Assembly (NCBI GenBank): GCA_028023455.1
Contig: JAQFVV010006231.1
Location: forward strand, 5,842,036 to 5,906,035
Direction of reading: 5' to 3'
Source of the DNA: Epiperipatus broadwayi
Lineage: Eukaryota > Onychophora > Udeonychophora > Euonychophora > Peripatidae
DNA: 64,000 nt
Shown here: positions 43,589 through 55,436 of the stretch, piece by piece
Numbering within the stretch: the stretch's first letter is position 1
Layout: every line of letters begins with the position of its first letter
The notes under the pieces: generated by a model
Databases searched by the model: none
The model's input: only the letters and a program-made list of their open reading frames with translations
Told to the model about the DNA's origin: nothing
Made by a program: the position numbers and the translations under genes

Positions 43589-44816
43589 CATGTCTCTTCT
43601 TATGAGGTAGATAGGTTCCACAGAAAACTCACATTAAAAAAAATCACACAATAATAGACTTAACTTACCTTGAAAAATATGGGATACATTCCATAATTTT
43701 TAAAAATCGCATAAATCCAAAGCAACAAGGTAAAATTACTTTAAAATTCGCATTAAAAAAAATAAGAAAATAAAGTATGACTAATAAAAAGTTTCAAATA
43801 TTTGAAAAAAATTGATACAAGACAAACTTTTTTTACTTTTTTTTATTAACTATTTAATTTTATTCAAAACAATATATTTTTATGTGTAATTTATTTTACA
43901 TTTTTTCATGCATATTTTAATCATTATTGCTATTTGACAATACGCAGTTTGTTTGTGAACTGGTAAGAAATCAGATTCGTCGCAAGAGGAAATACAATTA
44001 GCACTAACTTTAGTCTCATGCTGTGTTAATGGTTTTCTGTCGACAATGTAATCAGTAATTAAACTGAGATGATGATTTTACTAATTGTTTATGAAGCTCG
44101 CAATATCCAGACTGCTATGTCTAGTTGTTAGAGAATGCACTTACACGAGTGCAACTATATATATAGAACATGCTTCCACGAGTGTGTTAATATTAACTAA
44201 CAATTAAATTTTTTTTTGTACACATATATACATGGAGAAACTTTTAAACAGAAAAAAGTTACAAGTAAAAATATTTAAAAACTTATAAAGATACATTCTT
44301 TTTAAGTAGAAATTAAAAGTTCTTAAATATTTTTACTTGTAACTTTTTTTTTCTATCTAAAAGTTTCTCCATAAATATATATATTGCGTATAAAAGAAAA
44401 TACAAACATACACATATATAACACTGTCATACAACTATTTAGCTGTCATTGGAATTTAAGAGCTCATTCATAATTCATGTCATTTAAAAAGAAAATGATT
44501 TTCCAATTGATTAGAATGTTGATTTTCTCAAATAATTTTTGCTGTAAAACGAACAAGTTCCACTTCTGTTTTATTATCTTTTTCTAAATCTTCTATGATA
44601 TCTAAATTTATTGCCAAATCTTTTTCCAACAGGCATTTAAAGTATGTAAAATTTAATGCATATATATATATATAAACAGGGAAATTCCATTTTAAGTGAA
44701 ATATGAACTTCTTTATCGCATAAAAGAAAATCACATAAAAAGTTGTTAAGAAGAAACATGAATTGCATAACTTCAAAATCGCATTAAAAAAATCCGCACA
44801 AAAAGAGACCTAAGTG
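43589..44816. mobile_element. Second copy of the TA-flanked (Tc1/mariner-type) transposon, inverted
   Basis: Reverse-complement relative of 34179-35373. Matching blocks include GTAGATAGGTT, ATTTGACAATACGCA, GCTCGCAATATCCAGAC and CTTCTTTATCGCATAAAA. The right end reads CCTAAGTG then TA; the left has TA at 43587-43588 before a damaged terminus. It is interrupted by an LTR fragment at about 44117-44420. Confidence 0.7.
44117..44420. repeat. Fragment of a mag-like LTR containing a hairpin
   Basis: Opens TGCTATGTCTAGTTG and contains ATGCACTTACACGAGTGC, as in the LTRs at 10 and 2496. An internal inverted repeat (about 44233-44286 and 44316-44372, sharing AGTTACAAGTAAAAATATTT) is present. It interrupts the TA-flanked transposon copy. 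Confidence 0.6.
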
Positions 44817-45398
44817 TATTGTAAATAAATCGGCATTGATATATACAATATATCAATACGGATGAGGTCAGATGAAAAAGGAATTCTCCTTTCATCAGAC
44901 TGAATGAATGAATATTGATAAATGAAAAGTAAAATTTTATTTGCAAATTTATTAAAATGATTTATTATGAATCTGCTTGCAAAAATAATTCTGAGTCACA
45001 TATTTGAATGAGAATGTTCTGTGATATGATTATAATCTCAAATGTAGTAATAAAAGTTCTTTACAAGCTGTTGAAATTAGTAATATAACATTTTTATTAT
45101 ATAAAGATATTTTTTCTGTAGTTATTTTCTAACTAAAATTATATAACTAATATGAACTAATTATGTAAACTAATACTAAAAATAAAAGATTTTAAAGTTT
45201 TTTTAAATTATGCTGTGAATATTTATCAACTGTACATGAAAATTAATTGGTAAATTTTTTCTATTGATCATCTAAAATAAATTTTGTAGTTTTGCTTCCT
45301 TTTTGTATTTTATTATCATAATTTTATTATTAATATTTTCATTATATTTTTTACTAATTCTCTCTCTATATATGTGTGCATATATATATTCTTTTTAG

Positions 45399-45563
45399 TT
45401 GTTAGTAGTCATAATGTCTATGGTTGGAGTAATAGCTTATCGGGCTTCAGTTGCAACAGTTCTTTATAGTTATGATGATTATTTAATTAGAAAAACTGCA
45501 AACATCTCTACTTCTATCTCAGCTGCTGTTATCAATTTAGTCATCATTGTTTTGCTGAATAAG
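45399..45563 (+). CDS. Anoctamin (TMEM16) exon: TM3, extracellular loop and TM4
   Basis: 165 bp, 55 codons, phase 0 at both ends, after a T-rich tract ending CTTTTTAG and before the donor GTATGTAAG. Encodes LLVVIMSMVGVIAYRASVAT, then VLYSYDDYLIRKTANISTSI, then SAAVINLVIIVLLNK. The first block completes transmembrane helix 3, with the 'g(v/i)i.YR.s.a' signature shared by anoctamins. The middle is the short loop with a possible N-glycosylation site (NIS). The last block is helix 4 with 'aavINlviI.LLn..Y'. Continues in frame into the exon at 55361. The pattern is unmistakably anoctamin; the paralogue is undetermined. An inverted-repeat transposon ends 270 bp upstream. Confidence 0.93.
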
Positions 45564-47206
45564 GTATGTAAGTTTAATTATATGTATGTGTGTGTGTATA
45601 TATATATATTATAACTGTCAGAATTGTATAACCCACATGCAAATACCCTCTGGCAATCCATGCATGCATTCCACATTCTGATGTCACAGAATATCAGCTT
45701 TTTCTTTTAAAGCCCTCTAATTTTAGGAAGAAAACGAAACTCTTAATTAATTTATGTAAGTTACTGATTCCAAATTAAATATTACAAACTGCCAAAAGTA
45801 ATGATATAATCACAATTTATTATGCATAAATAATATAAAACATATCCTGGCATGACTTTAATTAATTACTTTATAAATTAAGGTAAATAATCTTTGCCAA
45901 ATTTTATTAGATTAATTCAACTTATGCACAGATATAGTATACAGTTGTATAAAGTTATAAAATAATTGATATTATTTTGGAATACTATTAAGTTAATTGT
46001 TTGAATGGCTTCCAATCTACTGCGCAGACATCTACCTGTACTCAACTATTATCACCGTTGTGCTAATGCTAATTGATACAAGCTTATAAATTAAGGCTGA
46101 TCTTACTAATCGATTGTTGTGATCAATTGCATGTTATGATATTAGTATGCAATAAGTAATAAAATAACTGTAAAATATAGGAATTCACATCTGTACTACA
46201 GTGGTATCTATATAAGATCATATACATACGATAATCATATGCCTATAATAGGAATTAACCATTTTCCACATATATAGCATATAATGACCAGCAGTCACTT
46301 AGGTATCACCAAACAATATATGTGAAAGTAAATGGATGGCATGTAATAGGATTTGATCATCTACTACACATTATTGTTTAAATAAGATAATGATTGTAAG
46401 GAATCAGCAGTCACAGATGATGTTACAATCATCAAATACTAACACATTGCATAAGAATGAGAATCAGATGTAACTCATAAACAGAATTGGCAGATATCAA
46501 TTGTCCATGTTTATCAATAATAATAAATTCAAATACAAGACTAGTTAGCTGAAACTGACATCTATTTGACAGAGCTCTAATCTAGCTTCCTCAATTCATA
46601 ATTTAATAAATTTGCTGCTTTAACATATTCATCTTTTAAATGAAGTGGAAATAATGAGTTAACTAATATACATCTTTTAATAGCATGGCAAGAGATTATG
46701 ATTACAAGCTAATTGCCTTTTTATAAACTAATTTATTACCATTAGTGCTGACTAAATTGTGGTATGATATTTAAATAGAACAAACTACAATCTCTTGCCA
46801 TACCTGATCGTAAACAGATTAATTATCTAACTATTTAATATATTTTAGTAAATCAGAGACAATAATTAACTAAGTAGTTATTCTTTCAAAAGTTCAGTTT
46901 CAGACTTTAAATATTGTGGATTTGATTTTTAAAACCATAGATATGGGGGGGTAAAGATTTAAATCACTATTTCACATTCATTTTGGATGGTTAGATATCA
47001 ACTAAATCTTGGTTTGGCAGCACTGGACTTCAGCTGTTTCTTCTTCTATGGTGAATATATAGCAGACACAAATTCGAATGATTTCTTCTGTTGTTGATGA
47101 CTTCTTTAATGTGACTTAGCAATGAGTTTTCTCAGCCAGTTGAATTTCTTATTGTCGAATATCATAGTACATCTTATATACTATATTGTCTTAAGGGTAT
47201 GCACAG

Positions 47207-48745
47207 TTACCATTGCATTATGGGGGTTAAATTTCTTAAAGTAATAGAAGTTTTAAGTTGATGATTGGTCTGTGGAACACTAGCTCTTATCTTCCCAAAT
47301 GCTGAACATTCTTCAAATAGATGCTGGAAAGTTTCATCACCAGATTTGCACAGTAGACAGATCGGATCCAAGTTCATATGTAGCCTTTCATTTAGAACCC
47401 TAGCTGTTGGAAATAAGCCATTCATCAGTTTAAAAACAAATTTCAAGTAAGATTGAGATGCATATATAGAGTGGAACTTTTTTAACACATTTTTTTTTAT
47501 ATATCCAACCATGCATTATCATTACTTTTAAAATGATTCATTAAGTCTTTATATTTAATACCTTCCAAACTGGGCAAATTCAGATAATCCAGGATCAATC
47601 AGGCCAAGACTTCCATTTTCTATTGGCTTTTGCAAGGTTGATATTGGAATCCATCTTGAAGTTCTACCCCAGACATATTTCTTTGCAATCTGGTTTATAT
47701 GGAGTATTGTTTTATTATGTAGGGATATCCAGGGTGCATAGTATGGCAAAATCCCTGAAACAATGGAATTAAAAATTGATGCTCTTGTAATTTCATATAA
47801 TTTAAGTGAAGAACATTTACTTATTTTATCTTCAATTTTTGTAAAAATTAATTTATTTAAATAGGAGTTCATCTTTGTCTTTGACATATATAATGGTATG
47901 CCCAAGAAAGCAGACAGGAGAGCCATAAAGTTAGATGACATTTTTTTTACCAGTAGCTAACTGCCAAGCTATGAGTCGGTTTCAGCCTGAAAATTTTTTA
48001 AGATATTCATCACAACTTGGTTATTATAGCTGTTTTGAAATATTATTATAATATCATCAATGAAAGCTGTTACAGCTACTTGTAGTCCCAAGTGTGGGAG
48101 ATAAAGGCCGGGAACGAGAGGATCTATATAAACTGCAAACAGAAGAGCCGCCAAGGGAGAACCCTCTGGAATACTCCTCTTAGGGATAAAAAATTCAGAT
48201 CTTTATCATAAAGTTTTTAAGAGAAATTCTACTATTTTTAATATAATTTTCAACTGCATTCACCAACCATATGTGATCTGGGATTAAAATGCGGAGAGAC
48301 TGAATCATGTATGACCAATTAACCATGTCCATGTCAGAAGCAGCTCTAAAATCTATTTGAATAGCATAATATTGGGTTAAGTTTAAATCCCTGGCATATT
48401 TAATAGCCTCATGAATTTTTAAAGCTGCATTTACTGCATGTCTACCCTTAATGGCATGGTGAGCAGAAAGATATTCTAGTATTGATAAGGTGATGTAATT
48501 TTTTTAAAGAGAATTCTAGCCAGAATCTTTGAGTCAATATCTTCTATGGAAATATGTCTCAGTTCATCAATTGATGGACTTTGTACTGATTTGTTTTTTT
48601 TTTTGAGGCTAAAAATTACTCTGTTGCTCATAAAGGGCCATTCAATTCTCTCATAACACAACTGGTTAAAAAATCTCCACATTGCAAATCTGAGAGCATA
48701 GTCAAGCTGTTTATAAACAGAGGCTGGGATTGTGTCATTCACCAT
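47207..48745 (-). pseudogene. Non-LTR reverse transcriptase and C-terminal domain, broken
   Basis: Minus strand. 48476-48745 reads VIFSLKKKNKSVQSPSIDEL then RHISIEDIDSKILARILFKK, the 'W.Pis.l..d.Kils.ila.rl' motif. 47969-48180 reads IPEGSPLAALLFAVYIDPL and TAFIDDIIIIFQNS, the catalytic FxDD box with both aspartates. 47555-47941 reads FLGIPLYMSKTK, KYVWGRTSRWIPISTLQ and NGSLGLIDP, typical post-RT sequence. 47207-47512 carries the zinc-binding motif DPICLLCKSGDETFQHLFEE followed by C. At least three stops and frame changes separate these pieces. It would have carried out target-primed reverse transcription; now inactive. Confidence 0.82.
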
Positions 48746-49049
48746 TATTGATTGTACCTTGAGGATATTAATCTCATCCTGAATATCCTCATTAGAAATA
48801 TACTCTTTCTGTTCCCCAGTTATGATACTACTGAATTGATGTGCTTACACCAAATTTTCTTTTTAACTTTTCAAATATATAATTATCAATATAGATTCCA
48901 GAGGCAATGCTATCATCATTTTTGGTTATACTGGCAATATCCCTAGAGTGTGGGATGTATAAACTAGCATAGTTTAACATGGATTTTGATACTTTACTCA
49001 AGTTAGGAATTAATTTCCTGAGCCATATTGTATGAGTGTCTTGATGCAT

Positions 49050-50074
49050 AAGTTGATATAATTAGTTGTATTCTTCTTGTAAATTATTTATTAATTGATG
49101 ATTAGGTCTGAGGTTAGTAACATTGCATAAAACTCTATGAATTTCAGAGATTCTATTTTTCATTAGATTCATTGATAAAGTATTCTGTGCGTTCTTATAA
49201 CATATTCTAGAGAACCTTTTTTAATTTTAAACCAAGCAATACAGGGTGGTAAGCCTGAACATTTTGTGTAATAATTAATGATAGTTAAGATAACAGATAA
49301 TCGGTCAATCGAGAACAGAACACCATCTTTTATGTTTCTCCTAATAGAAAATCTATTTTGATTTTTGATTTAACTATAATTATCAAGTACTAACTTTACA
49401 CAGAAGTGATCTGAAAAACCAACCAGCAATGTATTGATCTTTGACTCATTGAGCTTATGCCCAGACACAAAGAAAAGGTCTATAAGAGAAGAGAATCTGC
49501 CATTGAAGAAAGTATATGCTTTATCTGGATATTTTTCATGCAATGGATACAGTGAAATTTTATTTTGTAATGCACTAGGAAGAGATCAGAATGTACAATT
49601 AACGTCACCACCCAGTATTATAATCCCTGGTTTTGCAAGAATATATTTTGAACATTATGGATTATATTTACAATATCATTACCCTTAGCTACAGAGTATG
49701 TAGCAATCAGATAGTGTGTCAGCCTGATAAACAAAGGAAAGCACAATATAGTTTGTTTATAAAGACAATAACTGAATATTTTCAATCTCAGAATGCATAT
49801 AAATTAAAACAGATGCACCTTGGGTGGATCTATCATTAGGTTTAAAAAGTAAAATATTCTGTTGAGATAATTTATCAATAATATAAATGGGAGTATTATG
49901 ATTAATTTTAGTCTCAGTTAAAATTACAATTTCATATTTTTCTTTAGATAAATAGTCAACAATTTTATCAACTTTACCTGGGCTATTTAAACCTTTAATA
50001 TTAAGAGTTAATATATTGAGGGATTTATTCACAATTACTGGGATTAATTGATCCTTTATCCACAAAAATATCAT
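49050..50074 (-). pseudogene. APE-type endonuclease of the non-LTR element, broken
   Basis: Minus strand. 49757-50074 begins at or near the domain start with NKSLNILTLNIKGLNSPGKV then DKIVDYLSKEKYEIVILTET. The Asn of the N-terminal motif and the catalytic Glu (LTETK) are present. Beyond a stop at 49757 the remaining domain is spread over frames: IILGGDVNC, then FSSLIDLFFVSGHK and VGFSDHFCVKL, the last containing the SDH catalytic motif. The enzyme nicks target DNA in intact relatives. Frame breaks make this copy inactive. Confidence 0.75.
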
Positions 50075-50140
50075 TTATAGTTTCATCAATCATTTCATCT
50101 GTATCCTTGTGATAATCAATTTCAATATTAAACTCAGTTA

Positions 50141-51775
50141 CTACCAAACTGATAGCATTGAAGGGTTATTCTTAATATCATTGGTATTGACATCAACTCC
50201 TTCAGTATTTATTCTATAAACAGTATTGCTATAAACACACTCAGTAACGGTATCACTATTGATATCTATTCCATCACCGATATTTACATCAGAATTTACA
50301 TTGTTGGAAACACACTCAATCTTACTGGGGCAGACCTCATCAACCTCCTGAACATAACTATTTACATAAGGTGATATTTCAGTGGGCTCAGAAGATTGGC
50401 TGAGACTCTCACCAATATCGTTAACATCACAAAAATCATTATCAATATTTTTATTAATATTACTATCTACAATGTCTGCCCAGGTCTCAACGTTATTAGT
50501 TCCACACAAATGATTTAAAGCACGGGGGGGTCTTCCTTTCAATATAATAGCAATTAGCATTTTATATTTGAACAACCTATCTGGTATTTGATCTTTCACA
50601 ATACCTTTTTCCAGCTTAAGGACAACTTTCAATGAGTTTGAAGGAATTTGGAAAGAGATACCAGGGGTCATCTCTCTTTCCAATGTAATTATTTTGACAT
50701 AATTGTTTAGCTGGGTTTTAAAGAATTCAACATTAAAGTTAGGGGGAGTGTATAAAATTCTGCCGAATACTAAAGGATTCAGATCTTTTGATACATAATA
50801 TATCTTATGACCCTGTACCTCTTTTATTAGACTCTCTGCAAGATCTTTCTGTTCCTTATTAAAATATTCTTAATATCATTGGTATTGACATCAATTCCTT
50901 CTTCAGTATTTGAAAACACCTCTATTCCATCACCGATAAAGCACATTGTGTTCTGGGAAGAACACAGTGTGCTTTATCATTTGTATTAAATCATTATTAC
51001 TCAACAAGATTAGATATTTATTTATATCAGGCTTCTCTAAGATGTGTTCACCGTTTTTGTCGTTAGTTTGTATAATCAAACTAAAAATGGAAGTATTAGG
51101 GGTCATGCAGTTAATAAAAAAAAATTTCCAATAAGAGTTTAACTTAATGAATGTTTTTGAGAGTGGTCGCGATAAATTATCATTTAGCTCAGAGAATTGC
51201 GTCGGTTTGTTAATATTTTTGGCTGATTTATTTGATTCTACTTTATCATCTAAAAACTTTGTGTTATTGCTGGCTTCATATTGGCTGTTAGGTTGATTTT
51301 CGATCATCAAAGTTTGAGGTTGAATATCTTCATTGAGGCTATCGGTTTTTCTTTTTTTATGCTGGGAGATGACGTTCCAATCAGTGGCTTGACAAGCTTC
51401 AACATTACCATTTAAGTTCATAACCTCCTGGAGACCAGCACTCTCAATAATGGATGAGGTAGCATATCTTGCTTTTTTAGAAATTATTTTCATATCTACT
51501 CTATTTTGGTAAGTATTAAATTCAGAGTTGCTTATTAAATCAGGGTTACTAATTACTTTTTTTAATTTTAGCTTAATATTGTTAGCATTAGTAGAAGGCT
51601 GCTGAATGTTTGAGCCGCCATTTTCTGCCATGTTAACGTTGGCTTTTTTGTTCGGACGAGTATATACAGATTGAACTCCCTCCTTATTATCTTTATCTTT
51701 TAACTCACTCACCTTATCTTCATGGTTTTTCTTGCCTTTTTTTTCCATTGGCAAATTGTGCTGGGGTAAATACAA
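50141..51775 (-). pseudogene. ORF1-like region of the non-LTR element
   Basis: Minus strand. 50930-51775 (281 codons, probable start Met at 51748, MEKKGKKNHEDKVSELKDK) is Lys/Asn/Ser-rich and probably RNA-binding, with no recognised domain. It ends just after a duplicated segment and palindrome (50866-50978). 50141-50683 (180 codons; ISFQIPSNSLKVVLKLEKG, then FKYKMLIAIILKGRPPRALN) has an acidic Asn/Asp-rich tail. Position before the endonuclease indicates the ORF1 product. Whether the two pieces were once a single frame was not resolved. Confidence 0.55.
50866..50978. repeat. Short duplication plus 20-bp-arm palindrome in ORF1
   Basis: 50866-50938 repeats parts of 50168-50275 (AATATCATTGGTATTGACATC and TCTATTCCATCACCGATA). 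It runs directly into a palindrome, GATAAAGCACA...TGTGCTTTATC at 50935-50978, with one or two mismatches. It looks like a template-switch footprint. Confidence 0.7.
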
Positions 51776-54661
51776 TATAACTTTTGGTCAACTTCTGAAA
51801 CTTCATAGCCTAGTGAAACGTTGAGCATGCGCTCTCTTTTATTTTTATGCTTTTCTTATCATTGTATTTTTGAAAAACAGTAGCTTTGTAAGTATTTATT
51901 TTGCTAGCACATGTTTTACAAAGAGATTGTAGTTGTGTCTCCCTCTTTTAATATTATAATATATTCTATGATGTATATATTTTCTGTCTTATATTTAAGC
52001 ATAAATGCTTTATTTAAGGCAGCTATTATTGTTCCTAATATATTTTGATGGTTCATCCTCATTTTCCTTATGTTCAGAGATAAAGTCCTAGCATAATTTT
52101 TGCCCTTAGAATGTAGGTGCTCTCTTTTGAGTTCATGTGATCATTTATGTTCATTGCCTTATTTATTTTTACCTTGCAGATATATCGTATCATGTATATT
52201 TTGTATGAAGCCAATGGTGGTGTACTAGCATGATTTTATTTGTGGCAGTTGATATTGTTTGTTCTGAGGAACATTATCTTTTCTTCTATTGTATTCTTGA
52301 ATACTATAAATGTAGGTTATGGATGTTTTTGATGTTGGGTCCATTTTTTGCTGTGCTTTACCAGCATTGCAGAATGTCAAACCAATAAATATTTATTTTA
52401 GAAATTAAAAATTGTATTCAAGTGTGTCAATAAGTAATATGCATCATTTTTACCATTTATTTTATTGCTGGGTTGGTAAGATATGTTTAATGTTTAAATA
52501 TGCTGATTTTGGGACAAGTAGAAAAAATGTAGAACTTCTTGTGATAATCCTAATAGTAAGAAAAGCTTTCATTAATAAGATAAAGCTAATAATAGTCAAT
52601 TATTATTTAATCTGTAAACTTTAAAAAGTATATCTTCTCTGCAGTGAATTGTATAGCATAGTGCCTAAATAATTTATTTTGAAATATTGTAGAGTTCCAA
52701 GATTGTTATTTATTTAATTGTTTTTAATTGTAAAATAAGCATTGTTTTTATTAAGTATGTCTTATAGTATTTATATCATCATTAACATATATTATCCAGA
52801 AATCTTAACATTATATAATCTATTATACAGTTGTCTTATATGTTGATCATTAAGAATACATGAACATAAAATTTAATATTATAATCACTTTGTTCAAATT
52901 ATTCTGTAGATGTTAAGAAAGCATCTAATAGACAGATTATTAACCAATTGCATTTATTAAAAGAAGACTGTTTTAGTGATAAAATTATTGTTTATTTTAT
53001 CCATAAGATTACAGTTGATTATACATCATAAGTTTAATACTTAAATTTTTGATCTTAAATTCATAAAGAAAGATTTAGTAAGAGTTATTAACAGGATATT
53101 CTGAATGGCCACAAAATCCTTTATCCACTCATTATGTCTGAATGAAATCCTGGTATTTTCTTGTGTTCCACATTAAGAGTTTTTCATGTATTTATTTTAA
53201 GTAAAAAAAAAAATTTTAATTTATTATTATTATTATCAGTTAGGTAGAGATTATCTTATGGGTAAGAATATGTCTTCTTATATTTCTACTAGGATTTTAT
53301 TCATTGCCTAATAATCCTTAAATGAAAAGAAAAGTGTAATTTTTTTAGTATTATAAAATTTTAATTACAGAACCCTGAGATTTTAATATTACATAAATGA
53401 ATATGAAAGAAATTATTTTGCAAAAGAAATTCATTTTGAGAAGTAATGTGGCACAAATATTAGAAAATATATTATTTATTCATTTAAAAATTAAATGTGG
53501 ATCTGATCATAGCAATGTGATGTTGATGATGGTTATTAGATGTGTTGTAATGGGGGGAGGGTATTCGTAAAAGAATTTAATATAATCTAAACCACTCTAT
53601 GATATATGCTTTCAATATTAAAAGCATCTCTGTAATTTATAAGGGTGGGATAGTTTTCCTTCTCTTAAAATTTATTAAATGTTACATATTATATTGATAA
53701 TATTTTTTACCAAGGAGGTTCTTTTTATTGTTGCATATAACATTTGGTAACCTCTCTGAGCTTAGCCCTAGTGTATAGTGTTTGTTATTTTTTTTGGGCA
53801 TTATATCTGATGATTTCAAGGATAAATCATGAGCTTACAGATGTTATTTTATATTTGATTCTTTGTTTTTAAGTTATAATTTTTGCTTGCCCAACATGTT
53901 GGCTTTCGATCAATTATAAGGCACCAAGCAGTCATTATGAATAGCTGTAGTTTGTTGGCATTTAATTTTTAGGCTATATATATATATAAGTGGCATATAA
54001 AGAGTTATTTATTATTGCATCCTTAAATTCTTTATTTATACCATTAAATATTTGTTATGCAATAATATTAAGTCATTAGATATAAAATTGTATTAAATTT
54101 ATTGTTAATTTGAACATATTGCTATTCAAATAAGAATAATGTTGCTTTGTTGATGACACATTTGATTGTTTCTGCGCACATGATGATGTTAAAGCCAAAA
54201 TACTTATCATGCTGAAATATATGATAATGCATAAAAGTTCAGAAAATTCTCTAGATAATGTATGAAAAATTAATATTGCTTCATATAATTACATAGATAA
54301 TTAATTATAGGTTCATTAGCAGACAACTTTATAGATATCTAGCTTCATTTTCCTGTATGTGCAATTATCACATAAACAAAGAAGATATAAAAATATATAT
54401 ATAAAAAAAAACAAAGAAGATATTTTAAATGAAATTTTTATTTATTTAAAGTGTATAGAGTAAAATAAAAGTTAAATAATAATTATCTTTTATTGAAATA
54501 TGAAAGTGGTAGTTCTAATTACTCATTTTTGAATATAATTAAATAGTTTCCAGTCTTAGCAAAATAGTTTTTTTCAATTCATCCTAAATTTGTATATTTT
54601 CACCCTACTGTGTGTTTATTTGTTTGTTGTTGTCATTGTTTTTTTTATTTAAAAAATTACT
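51776..54661. other. Intron sequence, no gene recognised
   Basis: Moderately A+T-rich sequence without recognisable exon, protein remnant or strong repeat. Short open frames here are not credible genes. Confidence 0.6.
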
Positions 54662-54960
54662 AAATAATTGTATGTTTGAATACAAGTATAATATATATAT
54701 ATATATACTGAACTGTAGATGTAATTGTCTATCTTAATATAAACTGAACACTGATTATATATATGTGAGAGATTATGATCTGGACCAACTGATGAGTGCT
54801 GGTTTACCACAAAATATGCTTATTGGAGATCATTTATTTTTTTCACATTTATTTGGACATGTATATCAATTATATAAGATGGAGATGGAGTGGATATAAA
54901 TAATTGTATGGTAAATTGTTCTGGAAGTCGTGTGGACTTTCAAATATCATTATGGCAGCT
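54662..54960 (+). repeat. Ribozyme-bearing repeat family 2, upstream fragment
   Basis: Parallels 56240-56400: ATATAAACTGAACACTGATTA matches ATATAAATCAAGCACTGATTA, followed by the hammerhead motif, then GGAGATCATTTAT and ATGTATATCAATTATATAAGATGGAG, matching the units at 55890 and 56330. It diverges after about 54960. It lies about 400 bp upstream of the anoctamin exon. Confidence 0.7.
54777..54831 (+). ncRNA. Hammerhead ribozyme motif, family 2 (upstream, probably inactive)
   Basis: Stem I GAUCU-GGA-CCAA pairs with UUGG-AGAUC. CTGATGA lies at 54789-54795. Stem II GUG/CAC gives a canonical G-C at 10.1/11.1. The second core reads AAAA where GAAA is required (loss of G12), then a short stem III and UA before cleavage. 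The geometry is complete but the G12 change should abolish cleavage. Confidence 0.6.
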
Positions 54961-55360
54961 TAAGCATTTTGCCATTCAATTAATCCAAGACATTTTTTTA
55001 AATATGCTATTCAACTAAGAATTAATACTGAAACTTTCAGTTCTAAATTGCAACTGCTTGTGTAATTTTATGGTTATTATTGATTTCATATATAAAATTA
55101 TCTAATCCATTGTTATTAGAATTATTCCAATTTATGTTTAAAGACATACTGAATACAAGATATTTTATAAACCACAGTAAATGTATAGAATCCTGTTTAC
55201 CAAAGCTAAATAAAAAAGCAACAACTTGCTTAATATCATTGTAATAAGTATATACTGTTTGTAACAAACATAAATGATTTCATAATTGTTTTCTATTGTT
55301 ATTTTCCTTAGCAAAATAATAATTACTATATTCATAATTAATATTTGTTTGTTTTTTCAG

Positions 55361-55397
55361 ATGTATGAAAAGTTAGCAGTCTGGCTCACAGAATTTG
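55361..55397 (+). CDS. Anoctamin (TMEM16) micro-exon: end of TM4
   Basis: 37 bp: twelve codons MYEKLAVWLTEF plus one base (G), after a T-rich tract ending TTTTTTCAG and before the donor GTAGGT. It joins the preceding exon as LLNK-MYEKLAVWLTEF, the conserved anoctamin stretch 'LLn..YEk.a.wLT..E' after helix 4. Phase 1 at the end predicts that the next exon supplies the rest of a Glu (GAR) or Asp/Gly codon, then 'PRT'-like sequence. No such exon was found up to 64000, so it lies beyond the window. The exon is flanked on both sides by family-2 ribozyme repeats (ending about 54960 and starting 55437). Confidence 0.88.
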
Positions 55398-55436
55398 GTA
55401 GGTTTTAATTTTCAGAAATTACAATTATATATTTAT

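Larger units (their letters stand above)
43370..45125. mobile_element. Inverted-repeat element interrupted by a nested transposon
   Basis: About 43370-43575 and 44865-45125 are imperfect reverse complements, sharing AATAATTCTGA, GAATGAATG, AAATGAAAAGTAAAATT and TCTGTGATAT landmarks. The transposon at 43589-44816 sits near the centre of symmetry. No protein was recognised. The right arm ends about 270 bp before the anoctamin exon at 45399. The gap 43057-43369 to its left shows nothing recognisable. Confidence 0.7.
14165..45398 (+). other. Anoctamin intron of about 31.2 kb, a transposon sink
   Basis: Bounded by GTAATA at 14165 and a T-rich tract ending TTTTTAG at 45398. It contains two long-LTR gypsy elements, a Penelope-like element, two ribozyme-bearing repeats, and at least four DNA transposons or inverted-repeat elements, several nested. 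All recognisable LTR elements in it are antisense to the host gene. Confidence 0.85.
47207..51775 (-). mobile_element. APE-type non-LTR retrotransposon (L1/Tx1-like), decayed
   Basis: The minus strand holds, in order, an ORF1 region, an APE endonuclease, an RT and a C-terminal cysteine motif, each with stops or frame breaks. Overall length is near that of a full element. Motif style (endonuclease start LNILTLNIKGLNSP, RT EGSPLAALLFAVYIDPL, box AFIDDIIII) is closest to L1/Tx1-type elements; the clade is tentative. The 5' and 3' ends and target duplication were not defined; 46900-47206 may include 3' untranslated sequence. Confidence 0.8.
45564..55360 (+). other. Anoctamin intron of about 9.8 kb
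   Basis: Starts GTATGT and ends after a T-rich tract with TTTTTTCAG. It holds an antisense non-LTR retrotransposon (47207-51775) and a family-2 ribozyme repeat fragment (54662-54960). 45564-47206 and 51776-54661 contain nothing recognisable. Confidence 0.85.

Noticed and set aside
44866-44900. CTGATGA on the minus strand with nearby pairing
   Set aside because: No GAAA at the right distance. The symmetry is a simple palindrome in the inverted-repeat arm.
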